In this document: piece after piece, positions 13,692 to 26,670 of the stretch
Numbering within the stretch: the stretch's first letter is position 1
Layout: each line of letters starts with the position of its first letter
From: Cranoglanis bouderius
Lineage: Eukaryota > Chordata > Actinopteri > Siluriformes > Cranoglanididae
Direction of reading: 5' to 3'
Length of the DNA: 64,000 nucleotides
Assembly (NCBI GenBank): GCA_023630585.1
Contig: CM042539.1
Coordinates: 21,884,755-21,948,754 of the forward strand
The notes under the pieces: generated by a model
Database searches by the model: none
Told to the model about the DNA's origin: nothing
What the model saw: the letters and a program-made list of their open reading frames with translations, nothing else
Position numbers and translations under genes: made by a program

Positions 13692-14280
13692 AGAGCAATA
13701 AGTAGCATTGCTGCCTCACAGGTTCCCGTTTTTTGTTGTGACATTCTCCATCATAGTCTGGTACAGCAATACTGACTCTCACACCAAAAGGAAACTTGAA
13801 TGGATTGCGTCCAAAGACTCAAAAATAATCAGACAAGATCTCCCATCAGTGCAATCTCAGTACATCAAATATATCCAGAGAGGAGCTTGAAGAATGTCCT
13901 CTGACCCCTCCTATAGGACACCTCATATTTCAGCACCTTCCCTCTAGCAAAAGATACAGATGAAAACAAGCTGCTTTAGAAACTTTCCTTCAGTCATCAG
14001 AGAACTCGACTCGACTAGGCTGCTGCACAAAGCCCCGCTCCTTGTAGTAACTGTCATAATGTTTGCACAGAATATATTTATCACTCTGTTAAATCTGCAC
14101 TAATGTATAGTCATTACTGTTACACATCTACCTCAATCACTACGCTACTGGTTGCAGTCTATCTGTACTATTGTAACATTTGAATATAATCTGCTAAATT
14201 TGCACTCAATCATTCACATTTCTTCGATGCATTGTCTCTCTTGTTGTTGTGTCCTGCACTTTACGTATACCATTAGGGGT
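13692..14280 (+). pseudogene. Degenerate LINE C-terminal fragment
   Basis: The frame at about 13738-13890 reads VTFSIIVWYSNTDSHTKRKL and then SKIIRQDLPSVQ. It resembles the C-terminal SVLTYSITVWYGN-like region of fish LINE reverse transcriptases. The following text keeps traces of a later HPxH...LPSGxRYR-like region in broken frames (about 13900-14010). A tRNA-head-like bit (AAGTAGCATTGCTGCCTCAC) precedes it. Confidence 0.45.
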
Positions 14281-15025
14281 GAAAAATAAATAAACTATAG
14301 AGTAAACGAAATATTCAACTTCATTACATTTATTTTTGATCACCATGCATTTAATCCCAGAAGACTTAAAGCCAATTAAAAGGTGCTATGTCCAGATTTT
14401 AAATAATTCAATTTTGAGACCCAGTCCTGTTGAAACTCTATACTTCAGGCAAAATATTCTTAAACATCAGTGATATCTGAGACAGTGGATACAGATGAAC
14501 ATCCCTGGCCCAATTTATTGTGAAGTATCTTCAGTTTTAAATGTTTCAAAGGAAACAGTGTGATAATTGAGTTTCCCTGTGGAGATATTGGCATTTCACA
14601 GCTGAAGATCCAACTTGCGGAAAGATGTACAGATAAGCCATTACCTAGCCAGATCTTTTGATTTTTTACAGAATGAAAGCTCTGTATTACACTTAATTGC
14701 TACCAAACACTGAAGTGACATCTTGTGTGTTGTGTTAAATATATCTAAGAGCTGCTACAGCCAATAGGTAACACTAAAGACAATGTGTAACCAGCATCTT
14801 TGATAGATAGCTAACTATGTATATAAAAACATGCATGCACGCTTTTTTCCCCTTATTCCTTTTACTTATTCCTGCCTGCTCCTGAAAGAATTCTGACCAA
14901 TCCCTTCTTCTCCCACAGATACTCTTGAACAATCCTGCCCCAGGTATTATTATTTACACTTGCTTGTAATATTTTCTGATTAACTATTTACTGATGAATA
15001 CTAACAAATTATTCATTTAAAGCAC

Positions 15026-15072
15026 CATGACCTTGACCAGGATAAAGCAGTTCCTGAATATGAATGAATGAA
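15026..15072 (+). mobile_element. SINE tail fragment
   Basis: CATGACCTTGACCAGGATAA followed by GAATGAATGAA resembles the 3' end of the type B SINE 360 bases downstream. Confidence 0.45.
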
Positions 15073-15189
15073 AACAGTAAATGCATCGCAAGCACCATAT
15101 AAATTCTTACATTTATTTATTTGCCCTGCGAGCTGTGTGGGTCATACAGGATCACACTGCTGATGCACACCTTTAGTTTTATCCTCAGC

Positions 15190-15436
15190 TGTCTTTTGGA
15201 GTTTCGCATGTTCTCCCCGTGGGTTTTCTTTCAGTTTATCTGGTTGCCTCCCATCTCCAAAACACATCCCGGTACTGTAGGTAGATTGGCTACTTTAAAT
15301 TGGCCCTTGGTCTTATGTGTGTGATGCTTTGTTATGGACTGGTGTCTCATCCGGGGTGTATCCAGTGTTCCGGGATAGGCTCTGGATCAACCATAACCCT
15401 GACCAAGATACAGATATGACTAAAGATGAATGAATA
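15190..15436 (+). mobile_element. Type B SINE body, diverged
   Basis: Contains CGCATGTTCTCCCCGTGGGT, TTCCGGGATAGGCTCTGGAT and a GATGAATGAATAT tail, in the order expected for the teleost type B SINE read on the plus strand. The tRNA head is not clear. Confidence 0.7.
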
Positions 15437-15773
15437 TATTGAAAACAGGGTCATTATTCAATATTTAAAAATGCTATATAGCAACATAAGTTTATCATTT
15501 GAAATTACTTTAAAACTTACAACACGTGTGGAAAATTGTATCTGAAGACCATCTTTTCCAGGTCAGTACTAGAGTATTTATCACCAGTTCGGAACCTGAG
15601 TTCTGAATAATAAACAGCATCCAGAGAAAGTAGCATGCCTATAAATTACCATCTCCAAAAGAAGATGAAAAGAGACTCTGTAACCTTGTTGGGATTTTAG
15701 AAAACATGCTTTGTTTTTGTATCCATAGCTGACCATTTAAATTAAAATCTCAACATTTAATTAAAAACAGAAT

Positions 15774-15776
15774 GAA

Positions 15777-15815
<39 letters not shown>

Positions 15816-15825
15816 AGACACATTA
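15774..15825 (+). repeat. AATA tetranucleotide array
   Basis: About 12 AATA units. Confidence 0.95.
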
Positions 15826-15867
15826 TTTATTTTTTTTAAACGTTTAATGTTCTGGAATTTAGTTACA

Positions 15868-16085
15868 GCAGTTAGTTATAGCAGCTGTAAACAATCCCCT
15901 CTCCACATTATCTTTTTTCTATCTCTTAAAGTTATCAAGACAGAAAAAATGCAGCTTGTCTTGTTACCAATAAACTACAAAAAGTCCTCTGCCTTGGAGC
16001 CAGAGCTTCTGTCAAAGCTGATGTTATAGAAAATGAATCAACCTCCTGACCAATCAGAATGGAATATTCAACCACACACAATTCT
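15868..16085 (+). mobile_element. Dispersed palindrome-type repeat, copy 1
   Basis: Starts TTATAGCAGCTGTAAACAAT and ends TCCTGACCAATCAGAATGGA, ends that also occur at 17938 and 18560 in the same order. This fish repeat has no coding capacity. The class is not assigned. Confidence 0.5.
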
Positions 16086-16099
16086 CAGGGATTCGATGT

Positions 16100-17930
16100 C
16101 ATTGTCCATGAGAGCATAAACACAAAACATTTGACATTAAAACACCTGAGAATTTCGTGTGAAGTATTTCGCTTAGTTGAAGTGCTGCATTTCAGTTTCT
16201 CGGCAGGAAAGTCGAACAGCTTTTATTACTCTCACAAAGTGCACACTGCAATCAGGATTTGATCCCCAATAATCGGTCAGCACCATTTTAATCGTGTCTT
16301 TTTTAAAAGCGCAGTTAGATCTACCATAATCATGTTTCTCCCATAGTCTTTTACAGTTAGGTGAGCTATTCCATTTTGAATGAGCCAATCACAGCAAAGA
16401 TTTTTGTCTGTGAGTGCCACATTAATAACTCTTGCTAGGAAACAAAGTTTTCTATTTGCTTGCCAACTAGTGGAAAATCGATGTGTCATAATTAAAACAT
16501 ACCTCTGCATAGAAAAACAGTATTTTAACACAACCTGGACCGGTTGTCCCCAGATGCCTTCTCTTTTATAGTTTAGTGTTGTAGCTGAGGATGCATTTTC
16601 TGTGAATACTGATGACTCAGAGTAGTGCTTTGGTTCTAATATGCTATCATTTCACAGAATGCAGCAGGCTGTGATGTTTTCTTTCTCAAAAAAAAATGGA
16701 GGAATGCTAGTTATTGAGCACCTGCTATATGCAATTACTCTTGCTATTTTCAATTTCTGGAGTTATAGGTCAGTGATGTATTAAACAGTGTCAATAGTTT
16801 TTGAAAAAAAAATCCTTTAAACGTTTATTTTGTTAGAAAATCATCAAGCACTTAAATTATGAACTATGCTGAAGTGGCAAAATAACAACTTTAATGAAAC
16901 TTAACAAAGTAACAAATTAAGAGCACGAAAGCATACACACTAATTACCATACTCACTAGTTTCATGTTTTAGCTTTAGTCTGAACTACATACGTTTAAAC
17001 TACATAGGTGCCCACTATTAATACACTGGCACATAAAAAGAAATAAATAAATCGTTGTTGCCTCAAGGTCAATTAATTTTGGTGAAACCAAATATTGTTT
17101 AATTAAGCCAATGAGTCATGATTCACTGGTTTTCAGTTAGATTAAAAAACAACTTTAATTATGAACCATTCGATTAAATTCAACACATAAAATGGTGATT
17201 TAATTCAGTGATTCAAGCTTCATAAGAAAATGTATAATTTGTTGTGAGAGGAAAGGAACAGAAATCAACAGAACAATGCACAGTATGTTATGTAAGACAT
17301 TGCAGAATAAATGTAAGCAATACTGGCAGGTTAAACTATGGCTTTCTCCTACTAGCTAAAACTAGGCTTCTGAACTAGCTAAAAGCTTGTGTGTGACTAC
17401 ATGTGTGTATTTGTATTGAGCAGACAAATTAAGCTTTGTTATTAGCCATAAACCTGAATCCATTACAGGCATTGCACATACTCCTCTCTGTACACCTGCT
17501 TTTAAGCTCATCTCTATGTGAATGCTCACTTGCTGCACTGTGCTTCCTTACACATTCACTCATAAAATGCTTAATCTTGTTAAAATGTATCCCATTTCAA
17601 CATCTCTTTAATATCACGTTCACCTTTTTCCCTGATACATCCCCTGATACCTCATCTCTTTGTTATCATCCTTCATACTAGCTTTTTATATTAGCTCTTC
17701 ATATTAGAGATGGAGCAATATGTAAAGTTTTTTTTTTTAATGGTGGACGTGCTGCTATAGGAAATTGATCAACAATGGTGTGGTGTTTTCTTGTTAGCAC
17801 TTAAAATTTGATTATTTTCCAATCACAGAACACCTTGTCTTATTTTATTCTTCTTATACCACAGCCATGTCAATTATTCAAATGTACAATTTATTAATGA
17901 AAAACATACTTTTACATATGATTATATTAT
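16100..17930. other. Unique AT-rich sequence, no gene seen
   Basis: Short overlapping frames at 16173-16571 on both strands lack any known motif. No repeat was recognised. Confidence 0.45.
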
Positions 17931-17937
17931 AGCAGCT

Positions 17938-18324
17938 ATAAACAGTCATTTCCTTATTCCTTATTCTGCTCTTTTTTTCTCTTTTCTCATGTTAATAAGA
18001 AACCAGGAAAGCACAAAGTACTCTGAGGACTTTACTGTGTCTGAAAACCATTACAAAGTGCTGACACTGGAGACTCCTTCCATAAATGTTAATTTATTTA
18101 TTTTTTTTATAGTATACATTACCATATCAATGATTCTAAGTTTTTCTTTATTAAAAAAAAAGATACCTTTATCATTTGTCTTATATTATGTAGCTCATCC
18201 GCCATACAAGTCCCTGTCAATTAGCTGTTAATATAGAAATGATAATGGTGCAGGTGGGGGTGTGGTTTAGTCTGGGAGTCTGCAGTGGGAGTGAGCAAAT
18301 CAACATCAATGCTCACTTATACAG

Positions 18325-18381
<57 letters not shown>

Positions 18382-18600
18382 TTGTGAGCTGAGCTGAACC
18401 ACGCAACTGGAAAGCTAGAAAGTTTGTTTGACATTTTATTTTATTGTTGCCTTTTTAATTCCATGTGGGATGAAAATAAACTCTCACCAGTCATCTCACC
18501 CTGAGTCCTTGAGTTACATTCTGCTACAGATAACACATTAAAACTAATCTTCTGACCAATCAGATTTGAGTATTGATCAAGGTCAAAATTACAGTATTAT
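17938..18600 (+). mobile_element. Dispersed palindrome-type repeat, copy 2, split by an insert
   Basis: Begins TTATAGCAGCTATAAACAGT and includes GACACTGGAGACTCCTTCC. After an inserted stretch (about 18245-18530) containing a TG array and LTR-like GATGAAAATAAACTCTCACC, it ends with TTCTGACCAATCAG. The insert resembles 19069-19280 around CTCACTTRTACAGCTGT. Confidence 0.45.
18326..18380 (+). repeat. TG microsatellite
   Basis: Perfect TG run following CTTATACAGCTG, a context repeated at 19090. Confidence 0.95.
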
Positions 18601-19096
18601 GATCTTGTCATTTATCCCATTAACAACACATATGGTTTCAATATAATATTTGTTTATTGTTCATTTCTAGTTTTTAGTGTTTCATCATGTAACTTAACAT
18701 TTTACTTGTTCATTAACAAATTGTTAAAAAAAAAAAAAAAAAAAAAAGAACTAAAAAGAAAAAAGTGTATTTCCAGAAATTTTTGGTCAAGAAAATTGTG
18801 CATTTGTACAAATTGTGCGCATCTATAGGCTACTGTTTAAAGACATAAATGAGGTACCATGTTATAACATCATGCCTGTATACTGTCATGCCTGTTATTT
18901 TTCTGTCATTTTTTTCACCTCCTCCCTGTATTCTATATATGCCATTTTTGAGGAGTACTGATCCAGAAGACAACACAGAAACACAGGCACAGACACACAC
19001 ACGGTGCTTCACAGTCTGACAACACTGCCCTCTGTCTTCATACAATCAGAGCAGATTGGGTCACTTAACAAAATCTGACAATACTCACTTGTACAG

Positions 19097-19100
<4 letters not shown>

Positions 19101-19171
<71 letters not shown>
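19101..19171 (+). repeat. TG microsatellite
   Basis: Perfect TG run following CTTGTACAGCTG, as at 18320. Confidence 0.95.
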
Positions 19172-19173
<2 letters not shown>

Positions 19174-19662
19174 CATTTTAAAAGGCCTCCTGTTTATATC
19201 TGGCTGTGTGAGGTTGGCTGAGTGTGTAATTTAACACTCTTTTTGCTTGTAAGCAACAAGAATAAAACGGAAATGAAAAAGTCAGGAGGGGTTCACACAT
19301 TCGGGAGAGATAAAGATTCAACAGTCAACTTTTGTAAACCTTTCATTAATCACCGAGACTGGTGCGGGGTTTAAACTTTTTTCTCTTTTATATTTTCTTA
19401 GAAATTCACACATGACTTTTGTCATTCCTTTGAGAGATTAAAATATATTTGCAACACGTATCCAGACATACTCATTAAGGAAAGTCTTTGCTTCATATCT
19501 GTTAAACAGACAATGTATTTTTTAACTAATATTTAACTATATGTAACCGTTTGAGTTTCATGGATTCCAAATATGTGTGTATCTGGGAAAAGATACTCAG
19601 GTATCACTGTGGTTGAATTCACAAGGGCCAAGAAAATTATTAAGTTGATTCTTGTTGCTTTA

Positions 19663-19663
<1 letters not shown>

Positions 19664-19722
<59 letters not shown>
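19664..19722 (+). repeat. AAT microsatellite
   Basis: Perfect AAT repeat of about 59 bases. Confidence 0.95.
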
Positions 19723-19723
<1 letters not shown>

Positions 19724-20209
19724 CTTTGACATACTATAAATATATTTCACCAAAAGAATGTGGAAATATTTGTATTTACATTTAATCTTGCCTAGGTTGT
19801 CTTCCAGCAAAAATCATATGAGTAAGGAAACAGGATAACAAACTTGATGGTAAAAACAGTCTGCTAAAACCTTGCTAGCTAAGTGTGATTTCAGGCTTCA
19901 TTAAGTTGTTGCCATAGTGAAACATTCATAAGCCTAATCAATTCCATTTATAATCAGATATAGACTGTCAAAATCTCTGTTATGCTCCTGTGCCTTAGTC
20001 AAACTGAAATCTTTAAATGCAATTTTCTCACCATTTACTTAACAGGAAGTAATGCTAGAAAAATACTTCTGGTTAATACACATGCAAAAGGGAAACACAT
20101 TTCAGCTTAGGAAATCTGAATTTTTCTGAACTATCAATAGGAAAGAAACAGTAGTCAAAACATATATATGTGGAGTAATCAGCTCATCTTGATTATGTGC
20201 CAAAATTAC

Positions 20210-20937
20210 TGTTACGGAACCGGAAGGAGGGAAGCAGGATGCACTCGCAGGGAAAAATTGTCAGTTTATTAGAAACATTCAAAAATAATCAAACATTCAA
20301 AAGTGATGGAACAGTCTAACAAAAATCCACAAATAAACCAGACAATATTCCACAAAACAACAGGGCAGTAATTCCAAACACTCACAAGGCAATAATCCAA
20401 AACTGGTACTGAGTTTTTCCCAAAATATGGCATGGTGAACATCAAAGAAGTCACAAGGCAATAATCCAAAGTCTAGGAAACGCGAGGAAAACAAAAGCAT
20501 GGAGGAATCTACCATTCCTTATCTTTACTCAACGGTTAGTCTTCAATATAATTACTTTTAGTTAATACTCCACGAGGAAGCAGACACAAAAAGGGGTTTA
20601 AATACAACAGGGTAAATAAATGCAAACAAGATAAAACACACAACACCTGGAAACAATAATCAAACAATAAACGGAGAACCAATGACAGAACATGGGAGGA
20701 AACATGACGTGAACCAAAACAAACGGACCAATAAGGAAGCAGGGGCAGATACATGACGCAAACCAAAAACAACCGAGCACATGGCAAAGTAAACAAAACT
20801 AGAGTTCATGAATCAGTCCGGAGGGTTTTTATGAATAGCGCTCGTGCTACTCTTTATAGTAGCACGAAGCGTGGAATGCAGAAGTGCGCTACTCCGCTAG
20901 CCTCCACTAGCAGTGTAGCGAGCGGGAGATTCTAACA
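20210..20937 (-). mobile_element. Solo LTR, minus orientation, with TSD ATTAC
   Basis: The plus-strand boundaries are TGTTACGG and TTCTAACA, with ATTAC on both sides (20205-20209 and 20938-20942). On the minus strand a TATTTAAACCC box and, near the end, CTAATAAACTGACA (polyadenylation-like) set the orientation. A perfect 9-bp hairpin CGTGCTACT-CTTTAT-AGTAGCACG lies at 20843-20866 in the presumed U3. Length is 728 bp. No internal coding region is attached. Confidence 0.85.
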
Positions 20938-21692
20938 ATTACCCCATAATGAAATTCATGCAAGGCCAAAATCCAGATCTGGTAAAAACTAATATAGCTG
21001 ACTGGGAGATGATATGCTTATATAAATAATGACACTAATATATTCCAATCCTGTCAGTGCACCACCTCAACTTAGATTCCTATTAGCTCTGACACACTGA
21101 ATGCCTACTACAGTTTAACCTTCAGCCTTGCACTCAAGCATTAGATCCTGTGAATTATGATTATTGCAGGAAAATTATACTGGATGCTTGTCATGATTCA
21201 GTTTGTGACTAGGTAGCTGTTACTGTAGATATGGCAGAGTCATAATCAAATCTTGTATGGGCTTTTAGGCAGATTATCAATGTAATTGAAATAAAATTCA
21301 ATGTAATGAAAAAAGTTTAATTAGAATCAATTAGGATAGGATAGAATAAGATATGATAGGATAGGTCACATGATAGGGTTAAGGAGGGACCCGGATGATG
21401 GTGGTTGCTGGATTATATATCCAGTATTAATACAAATGCAATCATCATTGCTGCATGGGTTTACCCACCTTCAGAAGAAATATGACTAAAACTAAACTCA
21501 ATCATGTATCACAGCTGGTCATGTCTTCCAAGGAGAAACAAGGTGAGCAAAGCAATAGGGCTGTCTCAAGTGATGTGTGAGGTCTATTGTTTAAATAAAC
21601 ATTTAAAAATGTTGTTATTTGACCAATATAGTTTATCAGATGTTCCACTGATTTGCTTGCTTTTGTACATATTGTGCAATCACATGTGGCAC

Positions 21693-21749
<57 letters not shown>
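21693..21749 (+). repeat. ATT microsatellite
   Basis: Perfect ATT repeat. Confidence 0.95.
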
Positions 21750-21750
<1 letters not shown>

Positions 21751-22236
21751 GAGTTATTATTGCACCTAGTGGCCAAATGTGGGGACCACAAGCCATAACA
21801 GAGGCATATTGAGGCAGGAAGCACACTGCCTCATGCTTGCTCTCTATGAACATTTTCAGTGTAGGAGGGGCAGCAGACAGGACAGTTAATGACAGGGTTG
21901 CCAGGGGAATGGTTTTTATGCCAAATTGGGCTAGTTTAAAATATTCTGAGGCCATCAAGATCTTGTTTTATAGCAAATGATCTGAATTAAAATGAAGAAA
22001 TTTCCACAAACAAAGGAAAAGTGAAAGGGCATTTGTCCATGATGTACAGAATCATTTCTATTGTAAGTGTCAGGTATTTTCCCCCATTAAGCTGCCCGTA
22101 GCGCAACAGCATGCTTCCAGGTTGATGTGACTTTGTTTACTTTGCCATGTGTGTTTTGTTTTAGCTTCTGTCCTTCACCCCTGTTTTGTTCTTGGTTGTT
22201 TTCCTAATGTGTCATCATTGTCACAGCTGTTCTGCT

Positions 22237-23239
22237 TCTGCCCAGATCACAGCATGGCTGACTGACATTTCATCGTGGATGGCAGCTCATCAGCTGAAAC
22301 TCAACCCCAGCAAAACTGAACTGCTCTTCATCTGAGGAGATTCGTCCCCATGCCAGGATCTCATGATCTCCTTGGACATCTCCGTGATCTCTCCTTCAAC
22401 TACTGCTCGTAACCTTGGGGTAATTGTGGACAATCAACTGTCCTTTTCATCACACATTACTAATCTAACACGGTCCTGTCGGTTTATCCTTTACAACATT
22501 AGAAGGATTCATCCATTTCTAACAACACAGGCCACTCAGTTACTTGTGCAGTCTCTTGTCATTTCCAGACTAGACTACTGCAACTCGCTCCTGGCAGGTC
22601 TATCTTTGAGTGCCACCCGTCACCTACAGATGATCCAGAATGCAGCTGCACGACTTGTTTTCAACCTCCCTAAGTTCTCTCACACCACCCCATTGCAGCG
22701 TTCCCTTCACTGGCTTCCAGTAGCTGCATGCATCAGATTCAAAGCACTGATGCTTGCCTACAAAGCCAAAAGTGGAACAGCACCCTCTTATCTTAGAGCT
22801 CTCATCACCCCACGCAATGCACCACGCTCCCTCAGGTCAACAAGCACTGCTCAACTGGCCCCACCCTCTCTCAGGATGCAAGGTAGATCTGCCTCATGAC
22901 TCTTCTCTGTTCTGGAACCAAGGTGGTGGAATGAACTTCCCATCAATGTCAGAACAGCTGAGTCACTGGCCATCTTCAAGAGACACCTAAAGACATACCT
23001 ATTTCTTAAATACTTACCCCTTGATAATTAGTGTTTTCTTCTTCTTCTTCTTAAAAAAAAAAAAAAAATACCCCTAACAGTTGCTCTCTTTTCAACAGGT
23101 TTGTGTTCAGTGCACTTCGTTGTAATTATACGAACCAGAAATGAAATATTCATTGATGGAGAATTTAAAGCACTCTTGTACGTCACTCTGGATAAGGGCG
23201 TCTGCTAAGTGCTATAAATGTAAATGTAAATGTAAATGT
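22237..23239 (+). pseudogene. 3' end of an L2/CR1-type LINE (reverse-transcriptase C-terminus), inactive
   Basis: The translated sequence shows features typical of the C-terminal half of fish L2/CR1-clade RTs: LKLNPSKTELLFI, NLGVIVDNQLSF, SRLDYCNSLLAGL, MIQNAAARLVFN and LHWLPVAACIRFKAL. A TGA at 22333-22335 interrupts the frame, and a frameshift near 22895 moves the last coding part (EPRWWNELPINVRTAES-like) into another frame that ends around 23030. A 3' UTR follows, ending in GGATAAGGGCGTCTGC and a short TAAATG repeat at 23216-23239. The 5' part is missing. The copy is inserted in the left part of an LTR element (22068-24886). Confidence 0.88.
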
Positions 23240-23275
23240 TTCCCCCTTGACGTGACAGAATACTTTGCCTTCAAC

Positions 23276-24483
23276 ATGGATGCAGCAGGAAGGCAAGAGG
23301 AGAGCTACACCAGTATCACCATTTCGGCATTCAATTCAGTCCACTTCCCCCAGTGGACTTTCATTTATCCCCTGGACCCCTTTGATGGCTCTGAAGGCAT
23401 TTTTAAAGGATTCTTGCTTCAGAGCCAAATCTATGTTGTAGTTTATCTGAGTTTGTTGAACCCCAAGCCCAAAGAGGCTCATATTTCTGCAGTCCCAGTT
23501 CATTGGTGGGGCCTGCTGGTGGGCAGAGCTTCTGGTCACCACAGAAACCATGGGCCTAGGGAAAGTTCATTTAATGAGGATGATTTATGGAAAGGGGGAC
23601 TTTTGTTTGACCTAGAACATTTTTTGGGGAGGGCCAGCCTGTCAGATGAATCTACGAGGCCATTCACCAGCTACAATGAGGAGGCAGACAGGGAGGCCTC
23701 CACAGCCCACCTCCGGCCAGAGGCCAACAAGGCGGCCTCCACAGCCCAGTTCCAGCCAGAGGCTAACAGGGCTGCCTCCTCCCCTTCCGAGCTCCAGCCT
23801 GAGGTCAATGTGGTGACCTCACTTCCAGAGCTTCAGCCTGAGACCAACAAGGTGGTCTCCCCTGCCGAGCTCCAGCCAGAGGTCAACATGGTGACTTGAA
23901 CCCCAGAGGTCCAACCTGAGACCAATGTGGTGGTCTCACCTTCCAAGCTCCAGCCTGAGATCAGTGTGGTGATCTCAACCCCAGTGCTCCAGCTTGAGAC
24001 CAACAAGGTGGTCTCCACTCCACTGCTGAGCTCCAGCCTGAGGTCAATGTGGCGACCTCGCTTCCAGAGCTCCAGCCAGAGGTCAACATGGTTACCTCAT
24101 CTCCAGAGCTTCAGCCTGAGACCAATGAGGTGGTCTCCCCTGCCGAGCTCCAGCCAGAGGCCAACATGGCAGCCTCACTTCCAGAGCTCCAGCCTGAGAC
24201 CAACGAGGTGGTCTCCCACACCAAGCTTCAGTTTGAGGCTGACAATAAGTCCTCCCAAGTCCTGCTCCTGCTAGAGGCCGATGGCACAGCCTCCCAAGTT
24301 CTTCTAGAGGTCAACGGCATGGCCTACCAAGCCCTGCTCCTGCCTGACACTGATGAGGCAGCTTCCCATGCCATGCTGATGCCAGAGGCTGACAATGCAG
24401 CCTCCCAAGCCTGGCTCCCACCTAAGAACCCCAGCGATCATGTCCCAGCACAGCCATCTCACCATCTAGCCATCTATCGCTGA
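23276..24483 (+). pseudogene. Gag-like N-terminus joined to a 13-residue tandem repeat array (broken frame)
   Basis: From an ATG at 23276 the protein opens MDAAGRQEES and contains FDGSEGIFKGFLLQSQIYV. This resembles the start of fish Ty3/gypsy Gag proteins (a capsid-type FDG...GFLLQ motif). From about 23690 the frame is a tandem array of 13 residues (39 bp), of the type ELQPEVNVVTSLP and ELQPETNKVVSPA, about 18-19 units decaying toward the 3' end. A TGA at about 23897 and a frameshift near 24020 break the frame; the last part is open to 24483. No protease, RT or integrase is seen. The repeat is acidic and Pro/Gln-rich and its function is unknown. It could be an expanded linker in Gag or a captured sequence. 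Confidence 0.6.
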
Positions 24484-24894
24484 CCCACCACCTGCGTCCC
24501 ACCAGTATGCACCATGTCTGCTCCCCGGCTCTTCTGAAAGAAGCCCTCTGGGTCATGTGTGGACATTTTGCCAAGGGGGCAGGACTGCCATCCTTGTCCA
24601 CAGCTGTTTCTGTTCCCCCCTTTGATTAGTATTTAAACCCTTGTGTGACTTTGTACAGCACAAAGTATTGTCCTGTGTTTATTTGCCAGACATACTAAGC
24701 CTTTTTTTATTGAGCATGCTTTCCCGGTTTTTGATCTTGTTCTAATTTTCTTGTTTTGATCTTTGCCTAGCTCAGTTTATGTTGTGTGTTCATCGCCTGA
24801 CCCACGCCTGTTTTTGGGTTGTCTGCCTGCCTCTCATTAAAAGCTTTTACTGCACTTGCATCTGTCTACATTCACATAATTTGACAGTAAGATA

Positions 24895-26180
24895 TATTGG
24901 GAGATTGGGAGAGTGAAAGGAGGATTATGCAGTGCGGATTCACCACATTGAACTTGTTTCCTATGCAAAGTCTGAGGAAAAGAATGAAAATGTGTCTCCC
25001 TTTTCCATCGCACAAATATTCTGGGTTAGTTTCAGGTATTTTGTGTGGTTTTTGAAATGTAGTTGGGCTGGACATGTTCCTGAAAGCTAGCAAACCTGGT
25101 TAATGATATTAGCTTTTCTGTATGTACCTCACTAGTGATTAGAAACTTTATTCAACACAGTTAAACAAAGGTATGTCTAAAACTGCTCCAAAAAGCTGCT
25201 AGACTTTATGCTGGCTGACTATGTAGCCAACTGCCGAGAGAGAAATGCCATCCTTCCCACCCAGAGAGCACAGACAATTGCTCCCTTGGACTCCTGGCCA
25301 CAGATGTCCATGGCATCATTGGGATTTCAATTCGCAATCTCTCGATAATAGAGCAGTTGTCCTTCTCATGAGCCAGTCAGGATGTATGTAGCCAACTTTG
25401 TAAGAACTGGGAAATCTGTTTCAGGCACAGCTTTCATCCATAAGTTTGAATAGGTCACAATTTTCAGCCTTTCTCTGTAAGTGACACACTTCCCTGTGGA
25501 TCAATCAACAAATCTAGGAGGAAGCATTTTCCCATTTGAAGACATGCTTGGCTTCATTTGAAAGCTGTCACATTCTTGATGAAGATTAGATTCTGAATGA
25601 AAAGATGGAATGTCTTTTTTCAAGGGTAAGCTGTCATATCGCGCCCAGAAATTGTCAGTTTTCTTTTGTATTTAACTGACATGGCAAAAAATTATCTTTC
25701 TCTGCCTGGATATGCTATAGTTTTAGGAAGTGTAGACTATCTCTTTGAAGATTAATTTTAAAAACTTCAATCTTTTTTTTCCTGGAAAGCATGGACAGCT
25801 GTTATCAGATCACAGATTGTGTGATCCTTTCACTGTAGCTTGACACTGAGTGCAGCAAGGAATGATCTCAGCCAAAAAGTCAACAGTTTCAATTTTCTTG
25901 CTCATATTGCAATAAATTCGACTTGAGTTGCTTTCTGACTTCTTTGTTGTGCTAGATAAATGTATTCTTAAACAGCCCAAAAGTTTTCAAGAACTCAAAC
26001 CATCTTACATTGTTACACAGTCACAAGCCGTCTGGATCAGCACTGCCCTCTTGTAGACAAGCTTTGCAGACAAAGCTGGAGGAACAAGCTAGGTTTTAGA
26101 AAGTTAATAAGTTGCCATTACATCTGCATACTCCACTGAACATACTGGTGAAAGATACAGTGGTAAGATGTGAGAGGGTG
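24895..26180. other. Mostly unique sequence
   Basis: Holds the type C SINE at 25222-25385. Otherwise I see nothing in it. Confidence 0.45.
25222..25385 (-). mobile_element. tRNA-derived SINE (type C)
   Basis: On the minus strand it reads TGGCTCATGAGAAGGACAAC, a B-box-like ATTGAAATCCC, then GATGCCATGGACATCTGTGG, CCAGGAGTCCAAGGGAGC and GTGCTCTCTGGGTGGG. This text is familiar from a separate fish SINE family. It has no shared tail with the type A SINE. Confidence 0.6.
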
Positions 26181-26185
26181 GGTTG

Positions 26186-26496
<311 letters not shown>

Positions 26497-26499
26497 ATC

Positions 26500-26670
26500 C
26501 CAATGCTCCTCTTTCATACGTGCTACCACTCCCTTGTCTCTTCCTATCACAGCTGGAGCACTATCTGTGGTGATATAAAACAGTCTCTTCAGATATACCT
26601 CCCCAGTTTGGTCTTGTGCATCTTCTTGTATCTTCTCTTCTCTGTATGTGTCACAGAATTCCTTCTTCAC
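26500..26670 (-). pseudogene. hAT-type transposase fragment
   Basis: The minus frame contains LKRLFYITTDSAPAVIGRDK followed by VVARMKEEH. This resembles the DGAPAMxGRxxGfxaxxKE block of hAT transposases and their domesticated relatives (GTF2IRD2/ZBED type). Only this block is readable; the rest of the transposase is absent. Confidence 0.55.

Larger units (their letters stand above)
22068..24886 (+). mobile_element. Rearranged Ty3/gypsy-like LTR element carrying a repeat-coding region; TSD GTAAG
   Basis: The element starts TGTCAGGTATTT and ends AATTTGACA. GTAAG occurs directly on both sides (22063-22067 and 24887-24891), a 5-bp target duplication as made by LTR elements. The left about 170 bases match the first half of the solo LTR at 3705-4227. 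The right about 300 bases (from 24590) match its second half, including TCTGCCTGCCTCTC and TGCATCTGTCTAC. After the inserted LINE, CGTGACA at 23251-23257 looks like a left LTR end and is followed by a Gag-like start. A purine-rich AAGGGGGCAGG at 24573-24583 may be the polypurine tract. Each LTR is incomplete internally, so this is a decayed or non-autonomous element. Confidence 0.75.
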
